From assembly GCA_036496605.1 (NCBI GenBank), contig DASXKV010000001.1, positions 31,957-95,956 on the forward strand: a stretch of 64,000 bases of DNA, written 5' to 3'. Below the pieces are notes generated by a model. That model was not told where the DNA came from, ran no database searches, and worked only from the letters and a program-made list of their open reading frames with translations. Both the position numbers and the translations under genes were made by a program. Every line of letters begins with the position of its first letter. Position 1 is the stretch's first letter. Positions 46,301-54,063 of the stretch are shown piece by piece. The DNA comes from Gemmatimonadaceae bacterium. Lineage in GTDB: Bacteria; Gemmatimonadota; Gemmatimonadetes; Gemmatimonadales; Gemmatimonadaceae.

Positions 46301-46530
46301 CGCGATAGGCGCGCGTAGGCTCGCTCAGCCATGCGCGCGGCGTCCATCGTGGCCTGAGCTTCTTCCGGATAGTAGTAAATCAGGAAGTGCTCAGTTTCCT
46401 TGATCCGCCAGTTGAACCGATCGTACTGAACCTGGTTCTGACCGAAGTAACTCTGCGCCTTTGCAGGCGTGTGTGGCAGCAGCGCCGCGACAACTACAGC
46501 GGCGAGTACCACACTTTTCTGCGACGTCAC
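43309..46530 (-). CDS. Metallopeptidase, PD40 beta-propeller and BamA-like outer-membrane barrel in one protein
   Basis: 1073 residues with a signal peptide (cleavage near AKAQS). The N-terminal peptidase-MA-like domain has HEMVH near 138. Next come TolB/PD40 propeller repeats (about 290-640) with repeated SPDGR/SPDGK blades (WSPDGKRIVFSG, WSPDGRSLAYVSD). The C-terminal 340 residues look like an Omp85 barrel, with GLRLNLFNYAIVRWDYAIPL and a terminal aromatic WPSF. It probably sits in the outer membrane with the peptidase and propeller in the periplasm. The start overlaps the rsfS stop by 4 bp. No single function can be assigned. Confidence 0.85.
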   Translation of the reverse strand: MTSQKSVVLAAVVVAALLPHTPAKAQSYFGQNQVQYDRFNWRIKETEHFLIYYYPEEAQATMDAARMAERAYARLSRVLDHQFREKKPIMLFESRNDFGQNNVTGDLGEGTGGVTEALRHRMLLNFTGDYKSFEHVLTHEMVHAFQYDIFAHGKAGAGLQTLQQVNPPLWFAEGMAEYLSLGPNSSLTDAWMRDAALNGKIPTIDQLTDYPERFFPYRYGHALWAFVGRKWGDEAIGQIMNAAPSVGIERAFKRELGISLEDLGDEWKEDMQQRYLPAVATLDRARKFASPLLTQRRSGGEIFLAPSLSNDGKYIAFLSNGSFMRGEVFIDLWLGDAETGKRITRLVKSTFDPNFEELRLLYSQSAFSPDGRLLAFTAQREGRDVLYLLDVKSRKEIKRFDLPLEGVTGPSWSPDGKRIVFSGSNGGLTDLYIVDVETNNLERLTSDRYGDLQPQWSPDGKMIAFASDRGDTTSFTYLRFPKWRITVLDLEKGTMTVLPAQSGLNINPQWSPDGRSLAYVSDRTGIANIFLYEFDSGEHYQLTNVVGAVSAITEYSPAISWARKADRLAFTYYENGDYTIWSVNNPRGLKKLPYREKPSDKPIVVADATQGNDAGAPMPALGDPQSGHASVYRSSGGDLRSSADLPTLADRSAKPPVSIKDLLDSADFALPDTTKFRDEPYRVRFQPDYIARPSIGYVPDNYGRNVFGGTTVILSDMLGNNRLALSGEVNGRISEARMFVGYTSLAHRWQYSTGISQVPYYFLSGDTLYKADPTNGTSAAEKQEITTFVARQAFGVTAYPLNRFTRIEFGGGFNNVGRQRWFISRDILDNGHAASPFKFDSTGRDPTLNYLDGQLAYVSDNTLLGYTGPIYGRRYRFQVSPVIGSFRWVEYLADYRRYDPILFNFLTVATRFYTSMSFGRNETAFPKYIARPDFVRGYDRNNSFYLTCPIIGANPSNCSAVQLLGSRVAVANAELRFPLIRRFELGVLPIALPPVDGLFFYDVGAAWSKDQSLYLTRPDNYDVTRQRYPLRSYGAGLRLNLFNYAIVRWDYAIPLDQPGSHRGFWTWSLWPSF

Positions 46531-46904
46531 GCACCGGCTCCTTGAGACTCTACCGGGATCAGCGCCGCGTCGTTCCAGAGGCGCTCGAGCTGATAGAAAC
46601 TCCGCAGCGTGGGATGAAAAAGGTGAACAACAAAATCCACGTAGTCGAGCAATACCCAGCGGCCCTGGGTCAAACCTTCTACGTGATGCGCCGCCGCCCC
46701 ATCCCGCTTCAACTCCTCCAACACATGCTCACCTAGCGCGCGCACGTGCGTATCGGACGTGCCACTCGCCAGGACAAAAAAATCAGTCATATCGGAGACA
46801 CCACGCAGGTCGAGAATCACGACGTCGTTCGCTTTGTTTTCGAGGCAGATCTGGGCGGCCCGTTGAGCAAGCGCCAAAGAAGGAAGCGAAGTGGTCGTGT
46901 TCAT
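46527..46904 (-). CDS. rsfS: Ribosomal silencing factor RsfS
   Basis: 125 residues from ATG 46904, which has AGGA upstream at good spacing; more upstream frame is not family-like. The core ENKANDVVILDLRGVSDMTDFFVLASG and the later GRWVLLDYVDFVVHLFHP are diagnostic of the Iojap/RsfS family. It binds L14 of the large subunit and blocks subunit joining in starvation. It is usually next to nadD; here it overlaps the fusion-protein gene instead. Confidence 0.95.
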   Translation of the reverse strand: MNTTTSLPSLALAQRAAQICLENKANDVVILDLRGVSDMTDFFVLASGTSDTHVRALGEHVLEELKRDGAAAHHVEGLTQGRWVLLDYVDFVVHLFHPTLRSFYQLERLWNDAALIPVESQGAGA

Positions 46905-47092
46905 CAGCGTCCTGGGTGCTCCGGTGATTTCGGTTGTCTTGGAACCGGCGTCGCAGGCCGGTCCCTTAGCATAATGCGCGGAACCAAACTGCAACACGGT
47001 GAAGTGAGCTATCAGATATCAGGCCACCAAGTTCTTGCAGTTAGGACTCGGGGCAAAACGCCCGCCCATGGCGCTTGTGTGATTGGGTCCTC

Positions 47093-47129
47093 AAGTAAAA
47101 AAGTCGGCCCCGCGCTGCCGCGCGGGGCC
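47093..47129 (-). terminator. Rho-independent terminator after rplI
   Basis: GGCCCCGCGC (47106-47115) and GCGCGGGGCC (47120-47129) form a perfect 10-bp stem with a 4-nt loop; on the minus strand it is followed by GACTTTTTTACTT. It lies 37 nt after the rplI stop and ends the rpsF-rpsR-DUF2232-rplI operon. Confidence 0.9.
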
Positions 47130-47166
47130 GAATGTCATTCTGTCAAGTCCTCGTGGAACGCTCGAT

Positions 47167-47610
47167 CTACTGTTTGATGACCCAAACTCGAATCTCGGGC
47201 TTCACGTCCGCGTGCAATCGGATGGGTACCCGGTACACGCCGAGTGACTTGATGGGCTCGTGAAGGTCGATCTGCCGCTTCTCGACATGGAAGCCCTGCT
47301 GATCGAGTTGCTGCGCGATATCCGACGCAGTCACGGAACCGAACAACTTTCCCTCTTCGCCAACGCGCGCCGAGAAGGTGAGCGAAACCTGCTCGAGCTT
47401 CGTCGCCACTTCCTGCGCTGAATCGCGGCGCTGGCCTTCGGCAGCCTCGAGGCGTGCACGTTCCTGTTGGATGCGTTTCAGATTTCCAGGCGTCGCTTCG
47501 TACGCGAGGTTGTGAGGAAGTAGGTAATTGCGAGCGTATCCGTTTTTGACCTTCACGACGTCGCCCGGCTTGCCGAGGTTCTCGACGGCGTGGCGAAGAA
47601 TGACTTCCAT
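47167..47610 (-). CDS. rplI: 50S ribosomal protein L9
   Basis: 147 residues. The N-terminal rRNA-binding domain starts MEVILRHAVENLGKPGDVVKVKNGYA reduced here to the family pattern; the central helix (about 40-75) and C-terminal domain (about 80-147) follow. Last gene of the rpsF operon, followed by a strong terminator. Standard length. Confidence 0.97.
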   Translation of the reverse strand: MEVILRHAVENLGKPGDVVKVKNGYARNYLLPHNLAYEATPGNLKRIQQERARLEAAEGQRRDSAQEVATKLEQVSLTFSARVGEEGKLFGSVTASDIAQQLDQQGFHVEKRQIDLHEPIKSLGVYRVPIRLHADVKPEIRVWVIKQ

Positions 47611-47706
47611 TTCAAGTGCTCCAATGGTTGGCGTTTGGATAGAGGAGCGGGAGCGAGCGCAACGCGCGAGCGATACCAGTCAGCTTCCCGCGAGCGAAGC
47701 GGGCGA

Positions 47707-48780
47707 TCACGAAGTTGGACGTACGCGCCGGCGCCAGTCGGCCCAGGTATCGCCGAGGCCAAGCACGAATGAGGCGAAGAGCAGCACGATGAAGCCCGCG
47801 GCGGCCGCATACTGGACGATCGGGAGCCAGAGCATCGCGAACGCGACGGTGAATGTCGCTGCGAGCGCACCTGGCGCGAGGAACCACGCGAGCACGGCAA
47901 GACCGCGAATGGCGTAGAGCGCGTAGAAGAAGACGAGAAGATTGCGTCCGACACCACGGAAGCTCTGCAATGTCGGCAAGACCACGATCGTGAGGCCAAC
48001 CATCAAGCCCCAGACCAGCTGATCGTTAAAACGGAATTCGCGCAGAGGTCGTAACGGCGCGCCGAGCCGCGCCCGGCTCAGTCGATGATAGATCGCCCAC
48101 GCGAGCGCCAGCGCGATCAAGGACTCGAGCGCCAGCAACGACGGGAACACCGTTAGGCCGACGCGCGACAACGTCGTCAGCTGCTTGTCAGTTTCCGCCG
48201 GCATCGAAGCGAACGTCGGAAAGCGCGCGACCAGGTCGTTCCACTCCTTGGGGTGTTCGCCAATGACACTATTGATGCGCGACATGTACTCGGCATTTCG
48301 CTGCACGAACTCGCTCGCGATCGTTTCCTTCGCCGCGCTCACCGGCACTGGTCCCATCGTACTCATGGCAATTGCGAGGAAGATCGCAATCGACAGTGCA
48401 CCGAGCGCTCGGGCAAAGAGGGGACGGCGCTCACCGAACAGACAGGTCATTCCGAACGCACCGGCCAGCAGAAGACTCCAGCCACGTTCGAGGTTGTGAA
48501 ACGCATCCGGCAGGCCCGGCCGCTGCCACATCATCCACGCGGCAAGCGCGACCCAACCGAGCGCCAACAAGGCGCGTCCGCCTGCCCACCAACCGACCAG
48601 AAAGCAGGCGGCCAGGGCGGGAACGAGCAGGTAGATCGTTTGCTCGATGGGCAGAATTGCGCGCAGATGCGGGATCTGTGGAACGAGGACGAATGCCACG
48701 AGAGCGAGGATCAGCTTGCGCCAACCTCGCTCTCCCGCCGCGACGGGAACTGATGTGACAGACGTGTCGGGCGTCGTCAT
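47707..48780 (-). CDS. DUF2232-type multi-pass membrane protein (YybS-like)
   Basis: 357 residues from ATG 48780, with about eight hydrophobic segments spread through the protein (first around 22-38, then pairs to the C-terminus). Position between rpsR and rplI and the topology match the YybS/DUF2232 family, which in Bacillus and others lies in the same ribosomal operon. Function is unknown; the family has been compared with membrane components of ECF transporters. Several conserved-looking Arg/Trp positions occur in cytoplasmic loops. Confidence 0.8.
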   Translation of the reverse strand: MTTPDTSVTSVPVAAGERGWRKLILALVAFVLVPQIPHLRAILPIEQTIYLLVPALAACFLVGWWAGGRALLALGWVALAAWMMWQRPGLPDAFHNLERGWSLLLAGAFGMTCLFGERRPLFARALGALSIAIFLAIAMSTMGPVPVSAAKETIASEFVQRNAEYMSRINSVIGEHPKEWNDLVARFPTFASMPAETDKQLTTLSRVGLTVFPSLLALESLIALALAWAIYHRLSRARLGAPLRPLREFRFNDQLVWGLMVGLTIVVLPTLQSFRGVGRNLLVFFYALYAIRGLAVLAWFLAPGALAATFTVAFAMLWLPIVQYAAAAGFIVLLFASFVLGLGDTWADWRRRVRPTS

Positions 48781-48790
48781 CGAGACGTGC

Positions 48791-49012
48791 TCAGCTTTGC
48801 ATGCCGCGGATGTACGGAATGAGCGCGAGATACCGCGCACGCTTGATCGCCGTCGACAGTTGGCGCTGATGGCGCGCACAGACGCCGCTGAGACGGCTCG
48901 GCAGGATCTTGCCGTGATCGGTGATGAAGCGGCCGAGCGCGCGATCGTCCTTGTAATCGATGAAGTGAACGCGCGTCTCGCAGAATGGGCAGGTCTTGGT
49001 CGGTCGACGCAT
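48791..49012 (-). CDS. rpsR: 30S ribosomal protein S18
   Basis: 73 residues with [15 protein letters not shown] at the N-terminus and the conserved [14 protein letters not shown] and [13 protein letters not shown]. The cysteine set (two near the N-terminus, one in the GVC segment, one His) suggests a zinc-binding C+ form. It lies 2 nt after rpsF, and S18 binds next to S6 in the 30S platform. Confidence 0.97.
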   Translation of the reverse strand: MRRPTKTCPFCETRVHFIDYKDDRALGRFITDHGKILPSRLSGVCARHQRQLSTAIKRARYLALIPYIRGMQS

Positions 49013-49014
49013 GG

Positions 49015-49380
49015 TTATTCCTCGTCCTCGTCTTCGTCATCACGGCGACGGTTCGCCGCGGCAAGCTCTTCTTCGCTCATCGGTGGAGCGCCCAGCTCGT
49101 GTTCGTACAGGGTGAGCAGATGGCGGAGGATCCCGTCGTCGAGCTTTATCGCGCGCTCGTACTCAGGGAGCAGCTCGGAGTCGACGCCGAAGCGGGCGAC
49201 AACGTAGTAGCCGCTCTCGCGGCGCTTAATGGGAAATGCGAGCTGGCGGCGGCCCCAGTGATTTACCTGAATGTCCTCGGCCTTACCGAGGAGAGCGTGG
49301 AAGCGGCCGAGCCGATCGTTGATGGCGGCGTCCTCGAGTTGAGAATCGAAGACATACACCGCCTCATATTGGCGGGACAT
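49015..49380 (-). CDS. rpsF: 30S ribosomal protein S6
   Basis: 121 residues. The ferredoxin-like fold is seen in [35 protein letters not shown] and the following helix. The C-terminus is acidic (DDEDEDEE), as in modified S6 proteins, although no RimK gene is visible here. GGGAGGA lies upstream of the ATG. First gene of the rpsF-rpsR-DUF2232-rplI operon. Confidence 0.97.
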   Translation of the reverse strand: MSRQYEAVYVFDSQLEDAAINDRLGRFHALLGKAEDIQVNHWGRRQLAFPIKRRESGYYVVARFGVDSELLPEYERAIKLDDGILRHLLTLYEHELGAPPMSEEELAAANRRRDDEDEDEE

Positions 49381-49499
49381 GCGTGGGCAATCCTCCCTTT
49401 GGTCGTGACCGCCCCACGCTGGTTGCCGAAGCGCGAGGAGGGGAAATGTGACCGGCCGCCGAGGCGCGGCCGATTGAGACGCGTAATGTAGCGCGCGCT

Positions 49500-49618
49500 A
49501 GAGGGTAGAGGGTAGAGGGTAGAGGGTAGAGGGGTAGAGGCCCTTCTACTCTCAACTCTCTTCTCTCAACTCTCTGCTCTCTACCCTCTGCTCTCTACGC
49601 TCTACCCTCTACCCTCTG
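49500..49618. repeat. Intergenic low-complexity inverted repeat, GTAGAGG unit
   Basis: The left arm (about 49501-49543) is tandem GTAGAGG; the right arm (about 49546-49618) is tandem CCTCTACC/CTCTCTAC. The unit differs from the other repeats of the window but the arm-centre-arm layout is the same. It separates the rpsF promoter region from a convergently placed lipoprotein stop. Confidence 0.85.
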
Positions 49619-49619
49619 C

Positions 49620-50012
49620 TCAGTCCTTCTGATACACCTCGGTGACACTGCCGCCGGATTGCGAGCTCGGAAACGATTCGGTGAGCACGTTGCCGCTCAG
49701 TGAGCCGTTGTAATTGAAGGCATCGGTCTGATCGTTGAACGTGATGAGGTTGTTGTTGACCGACCAGAGACCCTGCTCGGTGGCGCTGCCCGCGTTCGAG
49801 AACGTCGCGATGTCGACATAGGTCCCGTCTCCGTTCAGGCTCAGGCGGTCGCTCACCAGCACGGACCCATCCGAGAACGTGTAGGGCAACGGATTGCCGT
49901 TCACGGTGCGCAGCGAATATGTACCGGTGACGTTGCCGTTAGGCGACGTCGAGTCGTTGTTGCACGCGGCAAGCGCCACGAGCCCAGCCGCCAAGAGAAC
50001 AAACTTTCGCAT
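49620..50012 (-). CDS. Small lipoprotein, lipocalin-like
   Basis: 130 residues, lipobox LAAC with Cys near 17 followed by a Ser/Asn-rich spacer. The mature part has TGTYSLRTVNGNPLPYTF near the start and LSLNGDGTYVDIATF, patterns typical of small secreted lipocalin-like beta-barrel domains common in Gemmatimonadota and Bacteroidota. Function unknown. Its stop lies 1 nt beyond the GTAGAGG repeat. Confidence 0.8.
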   Translation of the reverse strand: MRKFVLLAAGLVALAACNNDSTSPNGNVTGTYSLRTVNGNPLPYTFSDGSVLVSDRLSLNGDGTYVDIATFSNAGSATEQGLWSVNNNLITFNDQTDAFNYNGSLSGNVLTESFPSSQSGGSVTEVYQKD

Positions 50013-50302
50013 AGAGGGTTCCTGCTGAGGTTGATGCGAACTGCTCTATCGAAGCTGTTCATTAGTCAGGAACCGTACCGCTGCGTTGCGGCGTCGAGCG
50101 TAGCCGAGGGACGCAGAGCGTGCTGGAGCGTGTCCTCGACGTGGATCACCGGCCCGTCCACAACTCAGATCATGGATGAGCGATTCGTGACGTGGGGCTG
50201 CAACTGGTGCATGGGGCCGGATCTTTTGATGCGTCGCGGCGTCTCACGATGTGAAGCCGTTGCGTTCGACGGCTGGTCGCACGACACGATGAGGAGGAAG
50301 AG
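50013..50302. other. Divergent intergenic region
   Basis: About 290 bp between the divergently transcribed lipoprotein and the Asp/Arg-rich secreted protein gene. It must carry both promoters. I see no repeat of the low-complexity type and no RNA gene; a GAGGAGGAAGAG ribosome site lies at its right end. Confidence 0.5.
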
Positions 50303-50719
50303 ATGAGAAAGTTCTTGGTCGTAGCCGCAATTGGCGCTGTGGCGACACTTGGCATGGCTGGTCGCGCCCAGGCGCAGGCGTTCTATCCGAAGACGACGGA
50401 CGTGCCGGCTCGCGTGCAGGGCGGCTACGCATATCCATCGCAGTATCCGACGTACCCAGGGCAGTACTCGACGACGTCGCGGAAGCGGCATCATGACGAC
50501 GACAAGGCGCGTCGGGATCGCGACCGCGATGACGATGATCGCAACGGGCGCAACGACAGCCGCGACCAGTACGGGCAGTATGGCCAGCGGTCCACGAACG
50601 GGTATGGCGCCTATGGGGCAGCCGGCATTCCGTCGCGCGTCGGCGACCACGACTCGGCGTCGCGCTCGCGCTCGACGAACGGCAATCGCGACGGGCGGTG
50701 GAACCGGGATGGGAGATGA
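50303..50719 (+). CDS. Secreted Asp/Arg/Gly-rich low-complexity protein
   Basis: 138 residues with a signal peptide (cleavage after AQA, near 25) and a very strong ribosome site (AGGAGGAAGAG). The mature protein starts with Tyr/Pro-rich sequence (YAYPSQYPTYPGQY), followed by alternating Asp, Arg and Asn runs (DRDRDDDDRNGRND), with no hydrophobic core. It is probably disordered and may be a surface or matrix component. No family recognised. It converges on ychF. Confidence 0.7.
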   Translation: MRKFLVVAAIGAVATLGMAGRAQAQAFYPKTTDVPARVQGGYAYPSQYPTYPGQYSTTSRKRHHDDDKARRDRDRDDDDRNGRNDSRDQYGQYGQRSTNGYGAYGAAGIPSRVGDHDSASRSRSTNGNRDGRWNRDGR

Positions 50720-50733
50720 GTGAAGTCTAACGC

Positions 50734-51834
50734 TCAAACATTGAAGCGGAACAGCATCACATCTCCATCGGCAACGACATACTCCTTGCCTTCGGCGCGC
50801 GCGACACCTTTCTCGCGCGCGCCTTTCCATCCGCCATTGGCGACGAAGTCTGGATAGGCGACCGTTTCGGCGCGGATAAAGCCACGCTCGAAGTCCGTGT
50901 GAATCGCGCCGGCCGCGACGGGTGCGGTGTCGCCGAGATGAATGGTCCACGCGCGCACCTCTTGCTCGCCGGCCGTGAAATACGTCTGCAGGCCGAGCAG
51001 GTGATAGCCCGCGTGGATGAGTCGATCGAGCCCGGCCGAGTCGATGCCTAACGACGCGAGAAACTCCTTGCGCTCGTCGGGCGCCAGCTCGGCGAGCTCC
51101 GCTTCGATCTTGGCGGAGAAGGGAACGATCTCGGCGTGCTCACCGCTCGCCGCCACCGCCTCGCGCAACCGCCGCAGATGCGGCCCTTCGTCGCCCGCGA
51201 GCTCGTGATCGGTGACATTGGCCGCGTAGAGTACCGGCTTCGTTGTGAGCAGCGACAACGGCTGCAGTGCGGCCAACTGCCCGGATGAGAGACGCGCCTC
51301 CCAGAGCCCGCGTCCTTCGCGCAGAACTCCCAACGCGAGCTCGAGCACCGCGAGCTCTGCCTTCGCGTCCTTGTCGCCCGTTTTCGCCGCGCGCTGCGTC
51401 CGATCGAGCCGCTTCTCGACGACCGACAGATCGGCGAGCGCGAGCTCGAACTCGATGACCTCGCGATCCCGCGCCGGGTCGACCGGTCCCATGACGTGCG
51501 CGACGTCAGCGTCCTCGAAACAACGAACGACGTGCACGATCGCGTCGGTCTCGCGAATGTTGGCGAGGAACTTGTTGCCGAGCCCTTCGCCTTCCGCCGC
51601 ACCCTTCACGAGTCCAGCAATGTCGACGAACTGCACGACTGCGGGCACCACCTTCTTGGGTTGTACAATGTCGGCGAGCCTGTGAAGCCGCTCGTCGGGC
51701 ACCTCGACCATGCCCACGTTAGGCTCGACGGTGCAAAAGGGATAGTTCGCCGCTTCCGCGCCGGCGGCGGTGAGCGCGTTGAAGAGCGTTGACTTACCGA
51801 CGTTCGGAAGGCCGACGATTCCGAGTTTGAGCAT
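50734..51834 (-). CDS. ychF: Redox-regulated ATPase YchF
   Basis: 366 residues. G1 motif [10 protein letters not shown] (about 8-17), the YPFCTVEPN switch and a late TGS domain (about 280-365) are present. The NxxE-type G4 motif replaces NKxD, in keeping with ATP preference. YchF/Ola1 binds ribosomes and takes part in stress responses. It is near pth and rplY as in many bacteria, but a plus-strand gene separates it from pth here. Confidence 0.96.
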   Translation of the reverse strand: MLKLGIVGLPNVGKSTLFNALTAAGAEAANYPFCTVEPNVGMVEVPDERLHRLADIVQPKKVVPAVVQFVDIAGLVKGAAEGEGLGNKFLANIRETDAIVHVVRCFEDADVAHVMGPVDPARDREVIEFELALADLSVVEKRLDRTQRAAKTGDKDAKAELAVLELALGVLREGRGLWEARLSSGQLAALQPLSLLTTKPVLYAANVTDHELAGDEGPHLRRLREAVAASGEHAEIVPFSAKIEAELAELAPDERKEFLASLGIDSAGLDRLIHAGYHLLGLQTYFTAGEQEVRAWTIHLGDTAPVAAGAIHTDFERGFIRAETVAYPDFVANGGWKGAREKGVARAEGKEYVVADGDVMLFRFNV

Positions 51835-51921
51835 GCGGAACTATGAGGCGAGTTGCGACGAAACGAGTGCGATGGACGGTGGAAATGGCCTCAAAATGCC
51901 GCCGCCTACGAAGGGGTGGCG

Positions 51922-52293
51922 ATGCAAGACTTCACCAAGCTTAAGGTGTGGCAAAAGGCCCACCGCCTTGCGATCGATCTGAAGCGTGAGATCGACAAGG
52001 GGCCAAGGTGGAATTTTCCCGGATTGCGCGGTAAAACACTCAGGGGTGCCGGATCGATTGCTGACACGATTGCAGAAGGATGTGGCAAGAAGTCACCGCT
52101 AGAGCTTGCGAGATACGCCGACATGTCCGCGGCGTCCGCGAACGAGACGTTGGGGCAGTTACTCAGAGCTAGGGACCAGGGGTTCTTGTCGCACCGAAAG
52201 TATGAGGAATTTGAAGGACGGATCGACGAGATTCGCCGGATGCTTTGGTCTCTTGCTGGGGAAGTTCGCCGCCAACACGGCGGCGACCGCTAG
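51922..52293 (+). CDS. Four-helix-bundle protein of the 23S rRNA intervening-sequence type
   Basis: 123 residues from ATG 51922. Characteristic opening DFTKLKVWQKAHRLAIDL, the middle SIADTIAEGCGKKSPLELARY and a C-terminal helix match the S23/IVP-like four-helix-bundle family, first seen inside intervening sequences of spirochaete 23S rRNA and now known as stand-alone genes. Function unknown. It lies on the opposite strand between the ychF and pth genes, whose usual arrangement is tandem, and its stop codon falls inside the arm of a 129-bp inverted repeat, so it looks like an insertion. Confidence 0.85.
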   Translation: MQDFTKLKVWQKAHRLAIDLKREIDKGPRWNFPGLRGKTLRGAGSIADTIAEGCGKKSPLELARYADMSAASANETLGQLLRARDQGFLSHRKYEEFEGRIDEIRRMLWSLAGEVRRQHGGDR

Positions 52294-52418
52294 CCCTCAG
52301 TGCGACAGTACGCCAGTAGCGAGTATTGCGTACTCGCCGAGGATCTTCTCGTATCTCGCCGCTTGCGGGCTGGGCTACTCGTTACGCCGTACTGACCTAC
52401 TGTCGCACTGACGGCTAG
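52290..52418. repeat. 129-bp imperfect inverted repeat after the four-helix-bundle gene
   Basis: The 21-nt left arm (52290-52310) and right arm (52398-52418) are reverse complements with one mismatch. The interior contains repeated AGTACG/AGTAGCGAG-like pieces that can pair further. It begins within the last codons of the four-helix-bundle gene and ends about 36 bp before the pth stop, so it may terminate both genes or be a mobile-element remnant. Confidence 0.75.
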
Positions 52419-52454
52419 AGGTCGCGATCTCCCACCCGGCGCCCAGATCTCCGC

Positions 52455-53048
52455 CTAGGGCGCCTCTTCGCCACGAGCTTTGCGGTTGAATCGATTCATC
52501 ACCGGCTCGATCCCATCCCTGATCCATGTCTCCATTGCCTCGACGAACGTCGGCATCAGCTCCTCGACCACCTTCGCATCCGACTTTCCAAATTCACTCA
52601 ACACATAATCCGCCAGGTTCCCACGATGCCGCCCAGGCGGAGGAGCAATTCCGATCCGCAGCCGCGCGTAGTCCTGATGGCCCAACGCCCCCTCGATGCT
52701 CTTCAACCCGTTGTGACCCGCCGAGCTGCCACGCGCTCGAAACCGGATCGTACCTAACGACAATGCCGCTTCGTCGAGGATCACGAGCAGATCGTGCTGC
52801 GGCGACCACCCCGCACGACGCAGGTATGGCCTCAGCACCGCGCCGCTCAGATTCATGTACGTCTGCGGTTTCACCAGGCGCACGCTCGCAGCGCCGACCT
52901 GTCCACTCGCGACACGGGCGTCGCCGTCTCGGCGCCACCCCTCGAAACGCCAAACGTCGGCCAGGTGGTCGAGCACCCACCAGCCGACGTTATGTCGCGT
53001 GCGCTCGTACTCCTTCCCTGGATTGCCGAGACCGACGATCACTTTCAT
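52455..53048 (-). CDS. pth: Peptidyl-tRNA hydrolase
   Basis: 197 residues from ATG 53048, where homology begins (MKVIVGLGNPGKEYERTRHN). Catalytic His in the TRHNVGWW segment (near 20), Asn in the YMNLSG motif and the SSAGHNGLKSI segment are present. It releases peptides from peptidyl-tRNA. Gene order prs-rplY-pth-ychF is the classic cluster. Confidence 0.95.
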   Translation of the reverse strand: MKVIVGLGNPGKEYERTRHNVGWWVLDHLADVWRFEGWRRDGDARVASGQVGAASVRLVKPQTYMNLSGAVLRPYLRRAGWSPQHDLLVILDEAALSLGTIRFRARGSSAGHNGLKSIEGALGHQDYARLRIGIAPPPGRHRGNLADYVLSEFGKSDAKVVEELMPTFVEAMETWIRDGIEPVMNRFNRKARGEEAP

Positions 53049-53116
53049 CGGGCCCGGGTCTCCTGTGTTCTGGCGTGCAAAAAGACGAGCGAGCGCGCGG
53101 AGCATAGCGAAGAGCC

Positions 53117-53779
53117 TTACGCCTCTTCGCCGCCCTCCTCCTCGCCTTCCTTCGGCTTGCGGATGAGCTCCGGCTCAACGGCTGCCTCGGGGACCACTGC
53201 AACACCAGCAGCCGGCGTCTCCGCCGCGCGTGGCGCCGACACCGTACACACGGTCGCGTCCCCCTCGTCCAGCACGTCGACGCCCGCTGGAATGTTCAGC
53301 TCGCGAACGTGAATCGAGTGCCCGATCGCGAGCGGCGTGACATCGACGTCGACGTGATTCGGAATGCTCGCTGGATCGACGTGAATGCGCAGCTCGTGCA
53401 TGACCTGATCGAGAATGCCGCCCTCGCGTACGCCCTCGGCCGAGCCAGTGAAAACGAGCGGGATGCTCACCGTCACTTTCTCGCCCGCGACCAGCTCCTG
53501 GAAATCGACGTGCAGGATTGACCGCTTTACGGGGTGGCGCTGGATCTCACGGATGAGCGTGCGCGCCGATCGGCCATCGATCGAAAGCTCGATCACTGTG
53601 CTCGCGGCGGCGACTCGCTCGAGCAGCTTCTCGAGGTCACGCGTGTTGATCGCCAGTGACTGCGGCTGCCGGCTGTGGCCGTAGATGATCGCCGGTACCT
53701 GTCCGCTCTGCCGCAGTTTCCGCGCGACGCCGGTGCCGCGGTCGCTTCGGACGTTGGCATTGAGATTTGCTGTTGCCAT
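53117..53779 (-). CDS. rplY: 50S ribosomal protein L25 (Ctc/TL5 type)
   Basis: 220 residues, so the long form with an N-terminal L25 domain (about 1-95, RKLRQSGQVPAIIYGHSRQP and VDFQELVAGEKV) and a C-terminal TL5 beta domain (about 96-195). The tail is acidic (EEGGEEA). It binds 5S rRNA and is stress-induced in Bacillus. Same strand as prs and pth. Confidence 0.95.
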   Translation of the reverse strand: MATANLNANVRSDRGTGVARKLRQSGQVPAIIYGHSRQPQSLAINTRDLEKLLERVAAASTVIELSIDGRSARTLIREIQRHPVKRSILHVDFQELVAGEKVTVSIPLVFTGSAEGVREGGILDQVMHELRIHVDPASIPNHVDVDVTPLAIGHSIHVRELNIPAGVDVLDEGDATVCTVSAPRAAETPAAGVAVVPEAAVEPELIRKPKEGEEEGGEEA

Positions 53780-53907
53780 TGCTGAATTACCAAAGTTTAA
53801 AACCGACTCGTCAAGCAGCGATCGGCTGATGAACGGCTGCTACTCTCGGAAGGCTGCATCCTTCCTACCATACCGGGCCGCGCACGAGTCACCGCGGCGA
53901 ACATCAG

Positions 53908-54060
53908 CGTTGTTGGTTGTTGGTGGCTGGTTGTTGGTCGTTAGTGGCTGGTTCTTGGTCGTTGGCGGCTGGTTGTTGGTTGTTGATGCAGTTCGCCAAC
54001 CACCATTCACCAACCACCATTCACCAACCACCAACCACCATTCACCATTCACCACCATCA
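53908..54060. repeat. Intergenic low-complexity inverted repeat, GGTTGGT unit
   Basis: The left arm (about 53910-53985) has many TTGGTTG/TTGGTGG units; the right arm (about 53995-54058) has CACCAACCACC/CACCATT units. This is the longest copy of the family in the window. It fills the rplY-prs gap together with about 100 bp of unrepeated sequence (53780-53907) and ends 3 bp before the prs stop. Confidence 0.85.
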
Positions 54061-54063
54061 AAA

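Noticed and set aside
14627..54060. CRISPR array interpretation of the low-complexity repeats
   Set aside because: The units are contiguous 7-mers without spacers, in complementary arms, and no cas genes are present.
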